Assembly: GCA_022385755.1 (NCBI GenBank)
Contig: MU278352.1
Coordinates: 682,001-746,000 of the forward strand
Direction: 5' to 3'
Length of the DNA stretch: 64,000 nt
DNA from: Trametopsis cervina
Lineage: Eukaryota; Basidiomycota; Agaricomycetes; Polyporales; Irpicaceae
Positions 45,651 to 56,292 of the stretch are shown here, in pieces. The translations under genes and the position numbers were made by a program. Numbering within the stretch: the first letter of the stretch is position 1; each line of letters begins with the position of its first letter. The notes below the pieces were generated by a model. It saw only the letters and a program-made list of their open reading frames with translations. It had not been told where the DNA came from and did no database searches.

Positions 45651-47734
45651 ATGTCTACAACGTTCCTCGGTATGTTCCCCAACCCCGCCAGGCGGGTTTT
45701 CGTCTCCGGCCTCGTGAGTCCCTTCCCACCTTCTTCCCTTCGTTATGAGTGGGCGTGGCTGATGAAGGGTAGTTCATGGGGGTGGGAGTTAAGCAAGAAG
45801 CTCCTCGCATGGTAGAGGAGGATATCGAAGAAGTGGAGGATAGGATGGTTTTGGATGAGGACCTCGATGTACGTCTGCACTTTCTTCCTCGCTCTCGCTC
45901 CGGAGGCTGATTGGAGTAGGACGTGTCCGAGGCGTCCTCGCCCATCTCCCCCCAAGTTTTCGACAACAGCAATGAAGTCTCCAACATCATCAATGAAGTC
46001 GCCCAGGTGGCCGACACCGAACAAGAACAAGACTCAGAACAAGAATCACACTCAGAATCACACAAAGCAGAAGACCAATCCCTAGAAGACCGCCTCGCCC
46101 TCGAGAACCTCCTCCTCCGCACCCTCTCCACGCTCGTCTCCACCAAGTCAGAAGCGGAAGCCGACAAGCGGGCGTTGATGAATGAGGTCGTGGGGTTGAG
46201 GAGGGAGAAGAGGGCGTTGGAGGGTATGTTGGGGGAGGTGCGGGGGGCGTTGGAGAGGGAGATGGAGAAGAAGGATGCGCAGAAGGATGCGCGTGTTGAG
46301 TGCTCGATTCAACTTGACTCTGAGGTCGTTGCCGAGGAGTCTGAGGAGCTCGCTGACGATGAGGAAGAATCTGAGGACGAAGACGAGGAAGACGAACCCT
46401 CATTCTCATTCAGCACAAGCACATTCGAACTCGAGCTCGAGCGCGAGATGTACAAATCGCAAGAGCAGGAAGCACTCGCTGCCCTCGACACTGCTCAACA
46501 ATCCCTCGCCGTCTCTTCTGCCGCACTCGCCACCGAAACTGCCCTTCGCATCACTGCTCAAACATCTCTTAGCGCTGTCGAACAATCTCTCGCCGCTACC
46601 GAGCAGGAAGCAGAGCAGCACCGCACAGCCCTCCGCGCCGCCGAACTACACACCGCGTCCCTCGCGACCCGTCTCGGAGCTGCACTCGCGCGCGTCGAGA
46701 AGTTGGGCGATGAGTTGCGTGGGGAGCGCGAGGTGAACGTTGACCTGACCGCCGCCAATGCGGAGCTCACTTCCCGCGTCTCCACTCTCACCTCTCGCAT
46801 CTCCACCCTCTATTCGTCGAACGCTAGCCTCACGGCCGCGAACACAGACTTGCTCGCCTCGCACGAACAGCTCACAGCAGACCGCTCAACCCTAAGCGAC
46901 GCAAACGCGGCCGTCGCGTCACAGCTGCACACAGAATGCGACGCGCACGCGGACACGCGCGCCGATTTCGAGGCGTTGCAGGTGCGGCATGTGAATGCTG
47001 TCCGTGAACGCGATTCGTTGCGCTCTCAACTCCTCTCCCAAACCTCTCAGAAGCATCGCCGCGGTTGGTCGGCGGGCGGGAGTGGTAGGGAGGAGACGGG
47101 GAAGGGAGAGGAAAAGATGGTGAGGGAGTTGAAGAAACAGTGTGAGGTGTTGGGTGCTGCGCTTGTGGAGGCTGTTGCGAGGTGTGAGGGGAAGGAGCGG
47201 GAGCTTCTTCGTTTCCAAGTTTCTGCGACCGAGGTTGCTGTCCTTGCGCCCCAGGTTCTTGGGGACGCGGGGAATGCGATGGGGGAGAAGGGGAATGGGG
47301 AGAAGGGGAACGCGAAAGCTAGGAAGCCCAAGCAGGTGTTGTGCGATAAGGAGAACGCGCCGATGCAAGTCGCCTCCGTATCCGTACGTCCCCCTTCTTC
47401 CTGTCTTCTTTCTTCCCAACTAACCGTTTTCGACGTGCTTAGAGCCCACTGTACACCCACCCCTCATCCGTATACGCATTCGACGACCCCTCCGCCCCCC
47501 TGCCCACATGCAATGGCACATCGACACCGCCGCTCCCTGGTGCGTTCGAGCACACGCGTTCGCCGAATGGGTTCTTTAAGTACTTCGTGAGTTCCCCTTC
47601 CTTTTTTTCTTTGGTTTTGGAGTTTGGGGGTTTGGGCTGATTGGGGGGTTTGGATGTAGATGCGGAGGAGCTCGGTGACCGAGTTCCCTGGCGACAACTT
47701 TGGGGCGAGGGTGTTGTCGCCTTCGTTGGCATAA
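45651..47734 (+). CDS. acidic coiled-coil protein of unknown function
   Basis: ATG 45651 begins MSTTFLGMFPNPARRVFVSG. Introns near 45711-45772, 45870-45919, 47382-47443 and 47587-47659 are supported by GT-AG sites and frame. Heptad-like helical sequence dominates from about 46080 to 47250 (EDRLALENLLLRTL; ALMNEVVGLRREKRALEGM; many Ala/Leu/Glu/Gln repeats). It is broken by a very acidic stretch (EELADDEEESEDEDEEDE, near 46350). A short C-terminal domain ends in SSVTEFPGDNFGARVLSPSL. There is no signal peptide, membrane segment or enzyme motif. The protein may be a structural or tethering coiled coil; I do not recognise the family. The repeat array starts less than 200 bp after the stop. Confidence 0.7.
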
Positions 47735-47920
47735 GTTCTTCGTTCCGGCATTCGACCTTCATCCCTACGCTCGACTCTCCTCACTTTCGACCCGCAATTA
47801 TCAAAGCTTGCTCTCCCACTCCCGCTTTCCGCCTCCTCTCCACCCCAGCGACACCTACCTCAAACCGTGCCGCTATCAAATCAATTTAAATCCAGGGCAG
47901 GCCCCCAGATCCCCCATGCT
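47735..47920. other. spacer between the coiled-coil gene and the repeat array
   Basis: Probable 3' UTR of the coiled-coil gene. Nothing else was seen. Confidence 0.3.
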
Positions 47921-49347
47921 ATATGGTATTGTACCATATCGGAGCGCCGGCGAGCCCTCCTACATAGCTCGCCACCGGATTTTCTAATCCCATCGGCAGA
48001 CCCCCTACATACTCGCTTTGTGAGTAACTCTATCTCTTCCCTTTTTCTTTTGATTCTGATGAATTAGACTCTTTTGTAGGCGACCACTAGGAGTTCTTCT
48101 CCTCACTGTTGTATTATATCGGAGCGTCGGCGAGCCCTCCCTCATAGCTCGCCCCCGGATTTTCTAATCCTACTGGAACATCTTCAGTTGTATCGTCGAG
48201 TGAGTACCTCTTACCTCTTCACTTTTCGAAGATAATGAGCTGAACTCTTTTGTAGGCAACTTCACTGGCATCGCGCTGGTTGTATCATATTCCCCACCTG
48301 GATCTCGCATCCTCCCCTGTTGTACCATATCGGAGCGTCGGCGGGCCCTCCTACATAGCTCGCCACCGGATTTTCTAATCCCACTGGAACGTCTTCAGTT
48401 GTATTGTCTTAGTGAGTACCTCCCCTTCTTGCATTTTGAAGATGATGAGCTGATCTCTTCTGCAGGCAATCTCACTGGAATACCACCAGTTGTATCATAT
48501 TCCCCACCTAGATCTCGCATTCTACCTGTTGTACCATATCGGAGCGTCAGCGAGCCCTCCTACATAGCTCGCCACCGGATTTTCTAATCCCACTGCCAGG
48601 TCTCCCTTCATACTCGCTTTGTGAGTAATTCCCTCTCTTCCCTTTCTTTGATTTGATTCTGATGCATTGGACTTTTTTTGTAGGCGACCACTCGGAGTCT
48701 CTCTCCTTACTGGATCACCACCAGTTGTATTGTATCGGAGCGTTGGCGAACCCTCCTTCATAGTTCGCCACCGGATTTTCTAGTCCCACTGGAACGCTTT
48801 CAGTTGCATCGTTCAGTGAGTACTATCCTTCTCTTGCCTTCTCGATCATTATGAGCTGAACTGTTTTGTAGTCGACCTCGCTGGAGTATCACCAGTTGTA
48901 TCATATTCGTCACCTGGATCTCGCATCCCACCCTCTTGTATTATATCGGAGCGCCGGCGAGCCCTCCTACATAGTTCGCCACCGGATTTTCTAATCCCAC
49001 TTCCCACTGGAATATCATATCGGAGTACTAGCAGGCCTTAATCGCTTTGTGAGTAAACCCTCTCTAACGTTTCTCTAATTCTGATCATTTAAACTCCTTT
49101 TGTAGGCGACTACCGGGAGCTTTTTCTCCTCACTGGATCGTTGCCAGTTGTATTATATCGGAGCGTTGGCGGACCCTCCTTCATAGTTCGCCACCGGGAA
49201 CCTTCCCATTATACTGGACCACCGCCAGTTGTACCATATCGGAGCGCTGGCAGGCCCTCCTACATAGTCTGCCACCCAGCCGATGCCTTGGTAAGTACCG
49301 CTCTCTGATACCATTTCTTGAGTCTAATGAATTGAATTCTTTTGTAG
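47921..49347. repeat. eight-copy array of a structured core with GT-AG intron-like spacers
   Basis: A core of about 64 bp (TTGTAYYATATCGGAGCG, then a hairpin, then CCGGATTTTCTAATCCCAC) occurs eight times. The left hairpin arms begin at 47949, 48129, 48340, 48549, 48745, 48956, 49168 and 49249; a partial copy is near 49012. Spacing is about 180-212 bp except 81 bp between the last two. The hairpin is 7 bp with an 11-nt loop and pairs in all copies, with compensated changes. Seven spacer segments start GTGAGTA or GTAAGTA and end TGTAG or TGCAG, 54-63 nt long. Two spacer types occur in the order A-B-B-A-B-A, then no intron between copies 7 and 8. The array starts with a separate perfect 8-bp inverted repeat (47921-47939). 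No protein can be read through the whole array. Confidence 0.85.
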
Positions 49348-49410
49348 GCGAGGCTAATCATCCTTGTACATCGTCGTCGGCCTCTCCCCCTCCCTCCCCC
49401 TCTTCCTTTG
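49348..49410. other. downstream flank of the array
   Basis: CT-rich; if the last intron-like segment (49291-49347) is spliced, this begins the following exon. Confidence 0.3.
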
Positions 49411-49464
49411 CGATACCTCCTTCCTACAATACCTCCTTCCTGCGATACCTCCTTCCTGTGATAC
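49411..49464. repeat. 16-bp tandem repeat, about 3.4 copies
   Basis: CGATACCTCCTTCCTA and two near-identical copies, then a partial copy. It lies just after the final intron-like segment of the array. Confidence 0.7.
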
Positions 49465-50166
49465 CTTTTCTGCTTTTGCCCCGGACTTTCACGCGTCTCT
49501 GCCTGCGCCCTCAGGTGGAACCCGGACCTCAAGGCTTTATTTACCACACGGATAACCCACGTCTGCGTTAGCCTTTCCGGTTCCGGTTTTCTCGTTCTCA
49601 ATACACACGCGTACCATCTACGCCCTTAGATGAAGGACATTTCTTTCGTGATTTGGAGCATCTCTGTTGTGTTCTGTATTGTTTTGTATTGGTCTGAACT
49701 CGCTTTTTTGTAACATTGTACTGTATAGCTAGGACACCGATTTGCAATGATATGCTGCCTCGCAAAGATTACGTGAACATTCAAGTTGGCTGCCTGTTCT
49801 TGAGCTACAATGAGGATAACATCAAAGGGGCACTGATCTATAAATACGAAATCCTCGGCTATCGCTAGTTAGCTCGCGATTATCAATAGAAACGCACAGG
49901 AGTACTACGTGAATTCCGACATGTTGACCTCATAGCAACGTCGGTATCCCTCCTACGGAGAAGTCTAGGCCCTAGATACGGTCTTCTGGGCCATGTAATA
50001 GTCGGTGCCGATCACAAAAAGTGGTCAATATTGAAACTTAACGTCGGTGCATGTTAGCCATGGCCATACATAAGGCTCGTCCCGAAGTCGTGTGCAAGAC
50101 ACCACCCGCCCCTCCCCCCTCTTACATACCCCACACACCGTCCTTCGTCTCTCATCCGCTGGCGCG
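49465..50166. other. intergenic before the DUF6593 gene
   Basis: About 700 bp with no supported gene, RNA or element end. It presumably includes the promoter of the next gene. Confidence 0.35.
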
Positions 50167-50897
50167 ATGAACCTCTATTTCGTCCCCAACGATCCCGAGA
50201 AGACGACGCTTGTCTCGACCAATGGCATCGCGCAGTACCGCGTCGTGACCTCCAAGGCCGGCGCATTCAAGAGTCCCTCAGTGACGCGTGTCAACAGGCC
50301 AGCGGAAACGGTCCGAGACACCGTCGTCGGGGAGGTTGAGTGGCGGAGGTGGGGGTTCCATCCGCAAGTGCGGAGCAACGTCTTCGATGGCGTGGACCAG
50401 AAGATTGAAATTCGGGAGCTGCTGTATAAGGTCGGCAGCACCTTCAGCACGTGAGTTGTTACGCGTATCGACATAGAAACGGAGGGCTGACCGGTCTGCT
50501 CGGTTACTTGATATCAGTGCCAGATTCTTCTTGGGAAATGACAACGAGGAGTACCGGTGGAAATACGCCAAGGGCAGCGGCTACGTTGTGAGTTGTACCC
50601 CGGTTGCATTGACCAGTACTTACTATGGGCATATCGGTCTTGCGCGAGCAGCTCTCACATCGTGTAACTGGTGAAGAAGTCGCTCGTTTCGTGCAAGAGG
50701 TCGTGAAGGAAGGTTTCTTCCGCGGAGAACGCAAATGGGGACTGAAGATTCGCCCTACGTCGTTGGACATCGACGTCATTGTGCTGACATTCATCATACT
50801 CGAGAAGAGGCGTCGCGACGCGTTGAAGAACGCGCAGAAACAGGAAGATAATGAAGAGTGGACGTGTGAGAGCGGTGTGGAGATAGGCGCAGCGTGA
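50167..50897 (+). CDS. DUF6593-like basidiomycete protein
   Basis: ATG 50167 opens MNLYFVPNDPEKTTLVSTNG, the standard start of this family. Exons are 50167-50452, about 50519-50588 and about 50653-50897. Other family-style blocks are VVGEVEWRRWGFHPQV, NDNEEYRWKYAKGSGYV (joined to LSHRVTGEEVARFV) and LDIDVIVLTFIILEKRRRD. The fold is probably a small beta-rich barrel related to tubby-like lipid sensors; that is inference from the pattern. No signal peptide or membrane anchor is visible. The C-terminal tail (EEWTCESGVEIGAA) is unconserved. The function of the family is unknown. Confidence 0.75.
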
Positions 50898-51175
50898 ACA
50901 TGACTGCATGGGTTTCGGTTTTACTCTGGGTTTTGGGTGACATGGGTTATTATAATAGGTGCTGCGCTAGTGAAATGCGACGTACTGGACTTTTCGACTG
51001 GCTTTCTTTGTGGCATGTTTTCTGTATGCTTGTTAGTTTCGGTGTACATCAATTGTATTGCACTGTCATTGTCAGCATCTGTAGCAGGAGCGAGAGTTCG
51101 GTCACGCATGTACGTGTAAGTCCTATAAATTCGTGAGGTGGTATAATCCAGTAAAGTCCATAAAATGTAGATATG

Positions 51176-52738
51176 TCAACGTCTCCTTGGCCATCCTTCC
51201 TCGCCGGGTACTCGCCCACAGAAGTTGAACTCGACAAGCAATGGGACGAGGGCTGGTTCGGGGTCCTCGTAGAAATCCAACATAGCCCACCCACGTAGGC
51301 GGGGACCATCATGCTGCGGAGTGTCACCCTCTCCTCCGAGCAGATCCATGAGGCGGCGAGCAAGACGGCCGTTGACTCCTTCGACGCCCATACCAATTCT
51401 TGGCCATCCAAATCCTCGCGCGACGGTTGGCGGAGGTGCGAAGGGGAAGGAAGATGCAGAGAAGAATGAAATCGCGAGTGACGGTGTCGGTGGTTCGTGT
51501 GATACAGGTGTCAGGTTTTGCATGGCGAGCTCAGTCTTCTCCGGGATATACAGGAATGAGGGTATGCTGTACCTGTTATAATGTTGAGATTAGAGTTGCA
51601 CCAAATATACAGGATTGACAACATACCAGTCATGTATCCTGACCGTAGTATTCTTACAGTCCCAGCTGAAGCCGTCTTTCTTGCTGTCTGGCCATGACGT
51701 CGGATGGATGCCCATACCCTCCAGACCACCTTCCCAGCCCTCACCGTCGCCACCAAACCGACTAAACAGAATAACCTTTCCTCTAACCTCTCCTAGGAGA
51801 GGTACTCGATTCTCTAGGAACCACATTTTCTTGCCTCCAGGACCTTTCTCTATTTCATCATGGACAAGCATGGAAAACTTTGTTGACGCAAAGTCCTCTT
51901 GCTTTATGGACATCACGATGGTTTCTCTGCAGCCTTTTGCGGACGTCAAGAAAGCGTGGATTACTTCTAAGATCTCCTGGAAGGAAGCCCGTTGAGGGTA
52001 GGCTCCATGGTAAGCCATGAGTCCATTCTTCTTGACGGCGAGTCGTATATCCAGCAGGCGAATGCCGGATGCCAGTTGAGTGGCGAGAGGTGTGGAAGAC
52101 GACTGGCATTGGGAGACGGGCCACCCATAAAATGCCATGCTGAGAAGAGTCACTATTTATGCTTCCAGCGAGGTATGTAAGATGATGGTGTACGTACGTA
52201 TCGTGAGTACCTATGCGAAGTGAGGAAGTGATGTATTACGGAGAACAGAGACATACCAGGTAGCGTCACGGACGACAAAGGTACACTATCGGGTATCGCA
52301 CTCAGAAAACTGGCCATAGCTCGACGAGGTAGAATAAGAAGACGGTGATGTTGTTTAGATATCTAACGCAATGTGAGCACTTTAGTGCACCACAAGCCAG
52401 CGAGGTCGCACCTTCGATCGATATATCCTCCAAGGACAGTCCTTTTCGAGCTTCAGCGACTTCCATGTCGACCCAATCGTCATCGAATGGCCAATGGTGA
52501 TGCCATTGGGTCCATCGGACCATGATTCAAGTATATGCGTTGGCTTCTCTGCAAAGGGATCAGGGATGAGGGTGAGATCAATGCGGCCTTTCGCTACTTC
52601 TAGAGTGAATGAATCGGAGGGCTTTATGGCATGCACGACCTCTGAGTCGCCCTCGGAGCTGCCTTTGGCTTTACAGCATAATACGGCTTCGGGACAGCGA
52701 TTTACGATGGTCAACTTGCGCACAGTGTCCAGGCGCAT
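51176..52738 (-). CDS. PI-PLC X-domain protein with an N-terminal beta-type domain
   Basis: The catalytic half is a phosphatidylinositol-specific phospholipase C X-box of the small bacterial/fungal type. SVPLSSVTLPG (about 52270) joins through a 13-nt exon (THDT) to MAFYGWPVSQCQSSS (about 52140). The second catalytic histidine is in NGLMAYHGAYPQ (about 52010). TIVMSIKQEDF, ENRVPLLGEVRGKVILFSRF (51820-51760) and a Trp-rich C-terminus follow. An N-terminal domain of about 110 residues comes first (MRLDTVRKLTIVNRCPE, IDLTLIPDPF, SMTIGSTWKSLKLEKDC). The C-terminal third (GRLARRLMDLLGG, GWAMLDFYEDPE, VPLLVEFNFCG) ends at 51176. No signal peptide is visible. Both His residues expected for cyclisation chemistry are present. 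Substrate is inferred. Confidence 0.8.
52198..52210 (-). other. 13-nt micro-exon encoding the catalytic THD of the PLC
   Basis: On the minus strand GTACTCACGATAC is preceded by TTCGCATAG and followed by GTACGTAC. Joined to CTACCTG upstream and CATGGCA downstream it reads L-P-G-T-H-D-T-M-A, the first catalytic motif. Confidence 0.85.
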
Positions 52739-53039
52739 GGAGGGCTGTTTTGCGTCGCTTATAGATTGTAGCAGAGCGTGGGTCTCTCCCAGTGATGATG
52801 GCGGTAGCAGACAGAATGTTATTCGGGTAGATGGTGCGGTGCTAAAACACCGGTAGTGATTGGAGTGTTACGCACTGCGGCAGCAGAAGCTGCCCAAATT
52901 GGGACCGCGTCTGACACGTGATCGTACATCCCCACAACGCGACTCGGATTCGAGCAGACTATTATCTGCATGCTATCATAGAACGGGCTGACGCATAATT
53001 CTGCGTGCGCCTGCAGAGGTGCGTTATAAGAGCCGCGCC
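52739..53039. other. divergent promoter region of the PLC and RAD1 genes
   Basis: 301 bp between start codons on opposite strands. No TATA consensus. Confidence 0.35.
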
Positions 53040-54643
53040 ATGTCGCAGGATGGTAGCCAGGAACAGGCGCAACCTCAAGACGTGCCTCATGTATGCGATA
53101 CAAGACTCGGAGATGCGGAGGCTTACTGATTATTCTAACACAGGTTCTCAGCGCATACGTCCACGATGTCAGATACTTTGCAGCGCTTTTGCGGGGTGTA
53201 AGCTTCACGAAGGTATGAAGTCTGCGCTACCATATTCCATGTCACTCAACTAACTATATTGGAGGGACATTCAGATGGCCAGTGTTACTGTCATGGACAG
53301 CGGCCTGGTTGTGACTACTGAAGAGTCTCGAACTTTGCTAGGTGAGTGAATGTATCTTCACCTTACGAGCTGGAACCTACAAATGTCACTTTACATCCGT
53401 AGGAACCGCATACATCTTCGCTGACACCTTTGACGAATACACATATAATCCACCTCAACAGCCCGCTGTGCTCTCCCAGTCTTCGTCCGGAAATGCTGAA
53501 CAAGAAGCAGAGCAACTAAATGCGGCTTTTGACATCAATGTGGCAGTTCTGCTTGAGTGCCTGAATATCTTGGGAACCGCCGGTCCCTCGACCACGAATG
53601 TGAAAGCTAACGAGAGAGCGCATCGCTTCCACGATCTGGGCAAAAATGGCGAAGATGGTGACAACAACGTAGGCTCGTCAAGACGCAACGGTCGTGGTGA
53701 GCAAGATGCCGGGAAACTTGACCATTTCGTTAGTGGGGGAGGTAAAAAGACAGGAATGCGATTGTCATATACTGGGCCCGGATATCCTCTCACGCTTCTC
53801 ATGTAAGCTGCACCTTGCTATGTCCTGTATAAAGCATGTCTCATAGTTGTATGCAGTGCCGAAGAAGCTGACGGCCCCACGGTCACTTGTGAGGTAACAA
53901 CGTTTGACCCAGAACCAAGATTGGAGCTACCGTTCGACGCGGACCAGACGTGAGCTGGCCGAATGACCCTGACTCCTCGTTGTACTGAGCATTTTCTTGC
54001 AGAGCACTACGTATAATACTGAAAGTGAGTGCTTGTAGCATTATAACACTGCATATACCCTGAAGAAATTCGCACCAGTCTTCATGGCTGCGAGATGCGC
54101 TCTCAGAAATCGACCCATCTTGTGAGAAGTTGACCATTATCGGGAGCCCTCCCCCACCAGAGGGACGAGCGCCCCGTGCGTCCGCCCCACCACGACTACG
54201 GTTGAAGGCCGTAGGAAACTGGGGTAGTACCGAAGTAATGAACTTTATGCTCTCACCCCACCGTCGCTAACGATCGGAGCGCAGATGGACTATCCAAACG
54301 ACCGAGAAGTACTGGAAACATGTGACTGTCCGGCTCCTGTAAGCTTTAGGTGAGGGTCGCAAGTCGGTCAAATGGGATTGCACCACTCAAGGCGAATCTA
54401 CATCCCAGTTACAAGCATAGTCACGTCCAGAAAGCTTTGCGGGCCCTCCAAAATTCTACAAAGACGTCTCTGAGGATTGACGAGGATGGTCTGCTCAGCT
54501 TACAATTCCTCATGCCGTCGCCGAGAGCGCGTCCTGGGAAGGCCGCCAATGCTTTCGTCGAGTTTCGAGTAAGATGCTCTCTGTCGCTGAAACTACATCT
54601 AACGTTTCTCTGACAGTGTATGGCGCTTGAAGGGAACAGTTGA
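53040..54643 (+). CDS. RAD1: RAD1, subunit of the 9-1-1 DNA-damage checkpoint clamp
   Basis: PCNA-like clamp subunit that, with Rad9 and Hus1, recruits the ATR-class kinase. ATG 53040 gives MSQDGSQEQAQPQDVPH. Splicing leads to VLSAYVHDVRYFAALLRG, VSFTK, MASVTVMDSGLVVTTEESRT, LLGTAYIFADTFDEY. These follow the Rad1 N-terminal clamp fold. An inserted low-complexity stretch with Asp/Asn/Gly (about 53590-53720) precedes MRLSYTGPGYPLTLL (about 53757). The second half continues FDPEPRLELPFD, an LRIILK segment, SYKHSHVQKALRALQNST (about 54408), SLRIDEDGLLSLQFLMPS and AFVEFR, ending CMALEGNS at 54643. About nine short introns. The insert is longer than in the yeast protein. Confidence 0.88.
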
Positions 54644-54774
54644 GCGTGGGGTATGTTTTGCTAAGATGTTGAGTTCACGGTACCGGTGAGGAGGGAACAA
54701 TATACGTCCAGTCTATGTTATTGCAAGCATTAATCTCTAATGTATATATCATCATAAGAAGCGTGAGAAGGCTG

Positions 54775-55913
54775 TCATATCAGACCCTCGAAAGCATCCG
54801 GACTGGATGCCTTAGGCTTGGGAGGTACAGCCAGATCTACATGCGGTGCAGGTGGTGTGGGAGGCAAGTAATCGGCAATTATGTCGTCGAAAGTGGGTGT
54901 CGGGGTGGGTGCTGGGGAAACCACGTCGTCAACTTCCAGCCGCGTGGACCGTACGCGTGACTCACCTGGTTTGTACGGCTTTTGTGAGAGTTCCAGTAGG
55001 TTATTGACGATTAATCTCCTCAATGCAGGTCCATCCAGTGGTGGCGGCGGAGGTGCGGCTTGCTTAACGCCTGACCTCTCAGCCTTCGCCTTTTCTTCTT
55101 CCTTCTCAAGAGCAGCTTTGTAAGTCCCTAGGGGACCGCTAGCCTTACCCAAGAAGGCGAGCGCGTCACCCTTGGTAATCATGCCACGAACACCAGTTCC
55201 CTTGATCTTGTTCGCATCCGAGATACCGTGCTCTTGCAGGATTCTCAACACAGAAGGCAGGAGCGGCCGCGAGTGTGACGGAGTTCCGTGAGGTTTTGAG
55301 GATGGACCAGAAGACGTCTCTGCCGTTTTGTCGGGGACTGCTGACGGAGGTGCTTGTTCAGATTTGACCTCTGGAGCCGGTTCCGACTTGGGAGATTCCG
55401 CATCATCCTTGGGTATCTCAAGGTTTGATATGTCGTCGCCTTCCTCTGCAAGTAGCGCGATGAGCTTGCCGACCTGGACGTTCTTCGTACCGTCGGGCGA
55501 CTGAAGGATATCCAGTGAACAAACGTGCCAGTGTCGAAAATCCATCACGCACCAGTATTTTCCCTAGAATCCCATCGTCCTGAGCCTCAACATCAATTGT
55601 AGCCTTGTCCGTTTCCTATCGTACGAGTTAATTGCATGGACTGGAAACGAGACCGCACTAACTCACAATTTCAAGCAGAACATCTCCTGCAGCAAAGGAG
55701 TCCCCCTCCTTTACCTTCCATGATGCAATTCCACCCTCCGTCATGGTCGGCGACATAGCCGGCATCGTGAACTTTGTGACAGCTTGACGACTGGCGGACG
55801 TCTGGAGGACTGAGCGCAGATGAGTTAGCGGCAATCTATGAAACAACAGCTTACTCACACCTCCGCCCAGCGACGATGCGCGCGACGCCGTGCATCCCGT
55901 GTGTTGTGTTCAT
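54775..55913 (-). CDS. PDX1: PDX1/E3BP, E3-binding protein of the pyruvate dehydrogenase complex
   Basis: Mitochondrial structural subunit that anchors dihydrolipoamide dehydrogenase to the PDH core. ATG 55913 begins [18 protein letters not shown]; a 70-nt intron with a GCTAACT branch-like site then joins [20 protein letters not shown]. The lipoyl domain continues [19 protein letters not shown]. The lysine segment (ETDKATIDV) falls at an intron junction near 55600, and the domain closes near 55470. A Pro/Ser/Glu-rich linker leads to the peripheral-subunit-binding domain ([37 protein letters not shown], about 55260-55130). A short Pro-rich tail follows; there is no acetyltransferase domain, as expected for fungal E3BP and unlike E2. 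The frame reading MSKLLFHRL starts at GTG and is intronic. It is divergent from the next gene. Confidence 0.88.
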
Positions 55914-56292
55914 GGTGGCGGACTAATGACAGACCACTGAGTGTTCGGAGCGTTACGCTCGTGCGCGCCTAAACGCGACGAAGGACTCGGGTCCTGATTA
56001 GGAAACCGAGGCACGTGAGAGCGCGCTCTCGCGGTTACTCGCCATCGCAGCGCGCCGGCTATCCCGCTTTCGGTCGGGGCTATGGCTGGACCATGTCAAG
56101 CGGGCATCCCCTGTCTTTCCTCCCAACCTCTTTTCTTCACCGTCATAGTCCTCTACCACACCGCGCCAAGGCCGTCCACTGGGAGCAGCAAGCAACTACA
56201 GCGGATCGCCTCATAATCCCTTATCTTACAGCTGCTAATCTAGACCGTCATATTATACCACCACCTCGGCACCGCAATAAATTACCATATCA
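55914..56292. promoter_or_regulatory. bidirectional promoter region of PDX1 and the Zn2Cys6-like gene
   Basis: 379 bp between divergent start codons. GC-rich on the PDX1 side. No clear TATA box. Confidence 0.4.

Noticed and set aside
47921..49347. CRISPR-like array
   Set aside because: Spacers are not unique: they fall into two related types and carry splice-like signals. Copies are diverged, spacing is 80-212 bp, and the genome is eukaryotic.
55658..55858. PDX1 start at MSKLLFHRL
   Set aside because: The first codon is GTG. The segment lies inside the first intron, and ATG 55913 gives a spliced leader in frame with the lipoyl domain.
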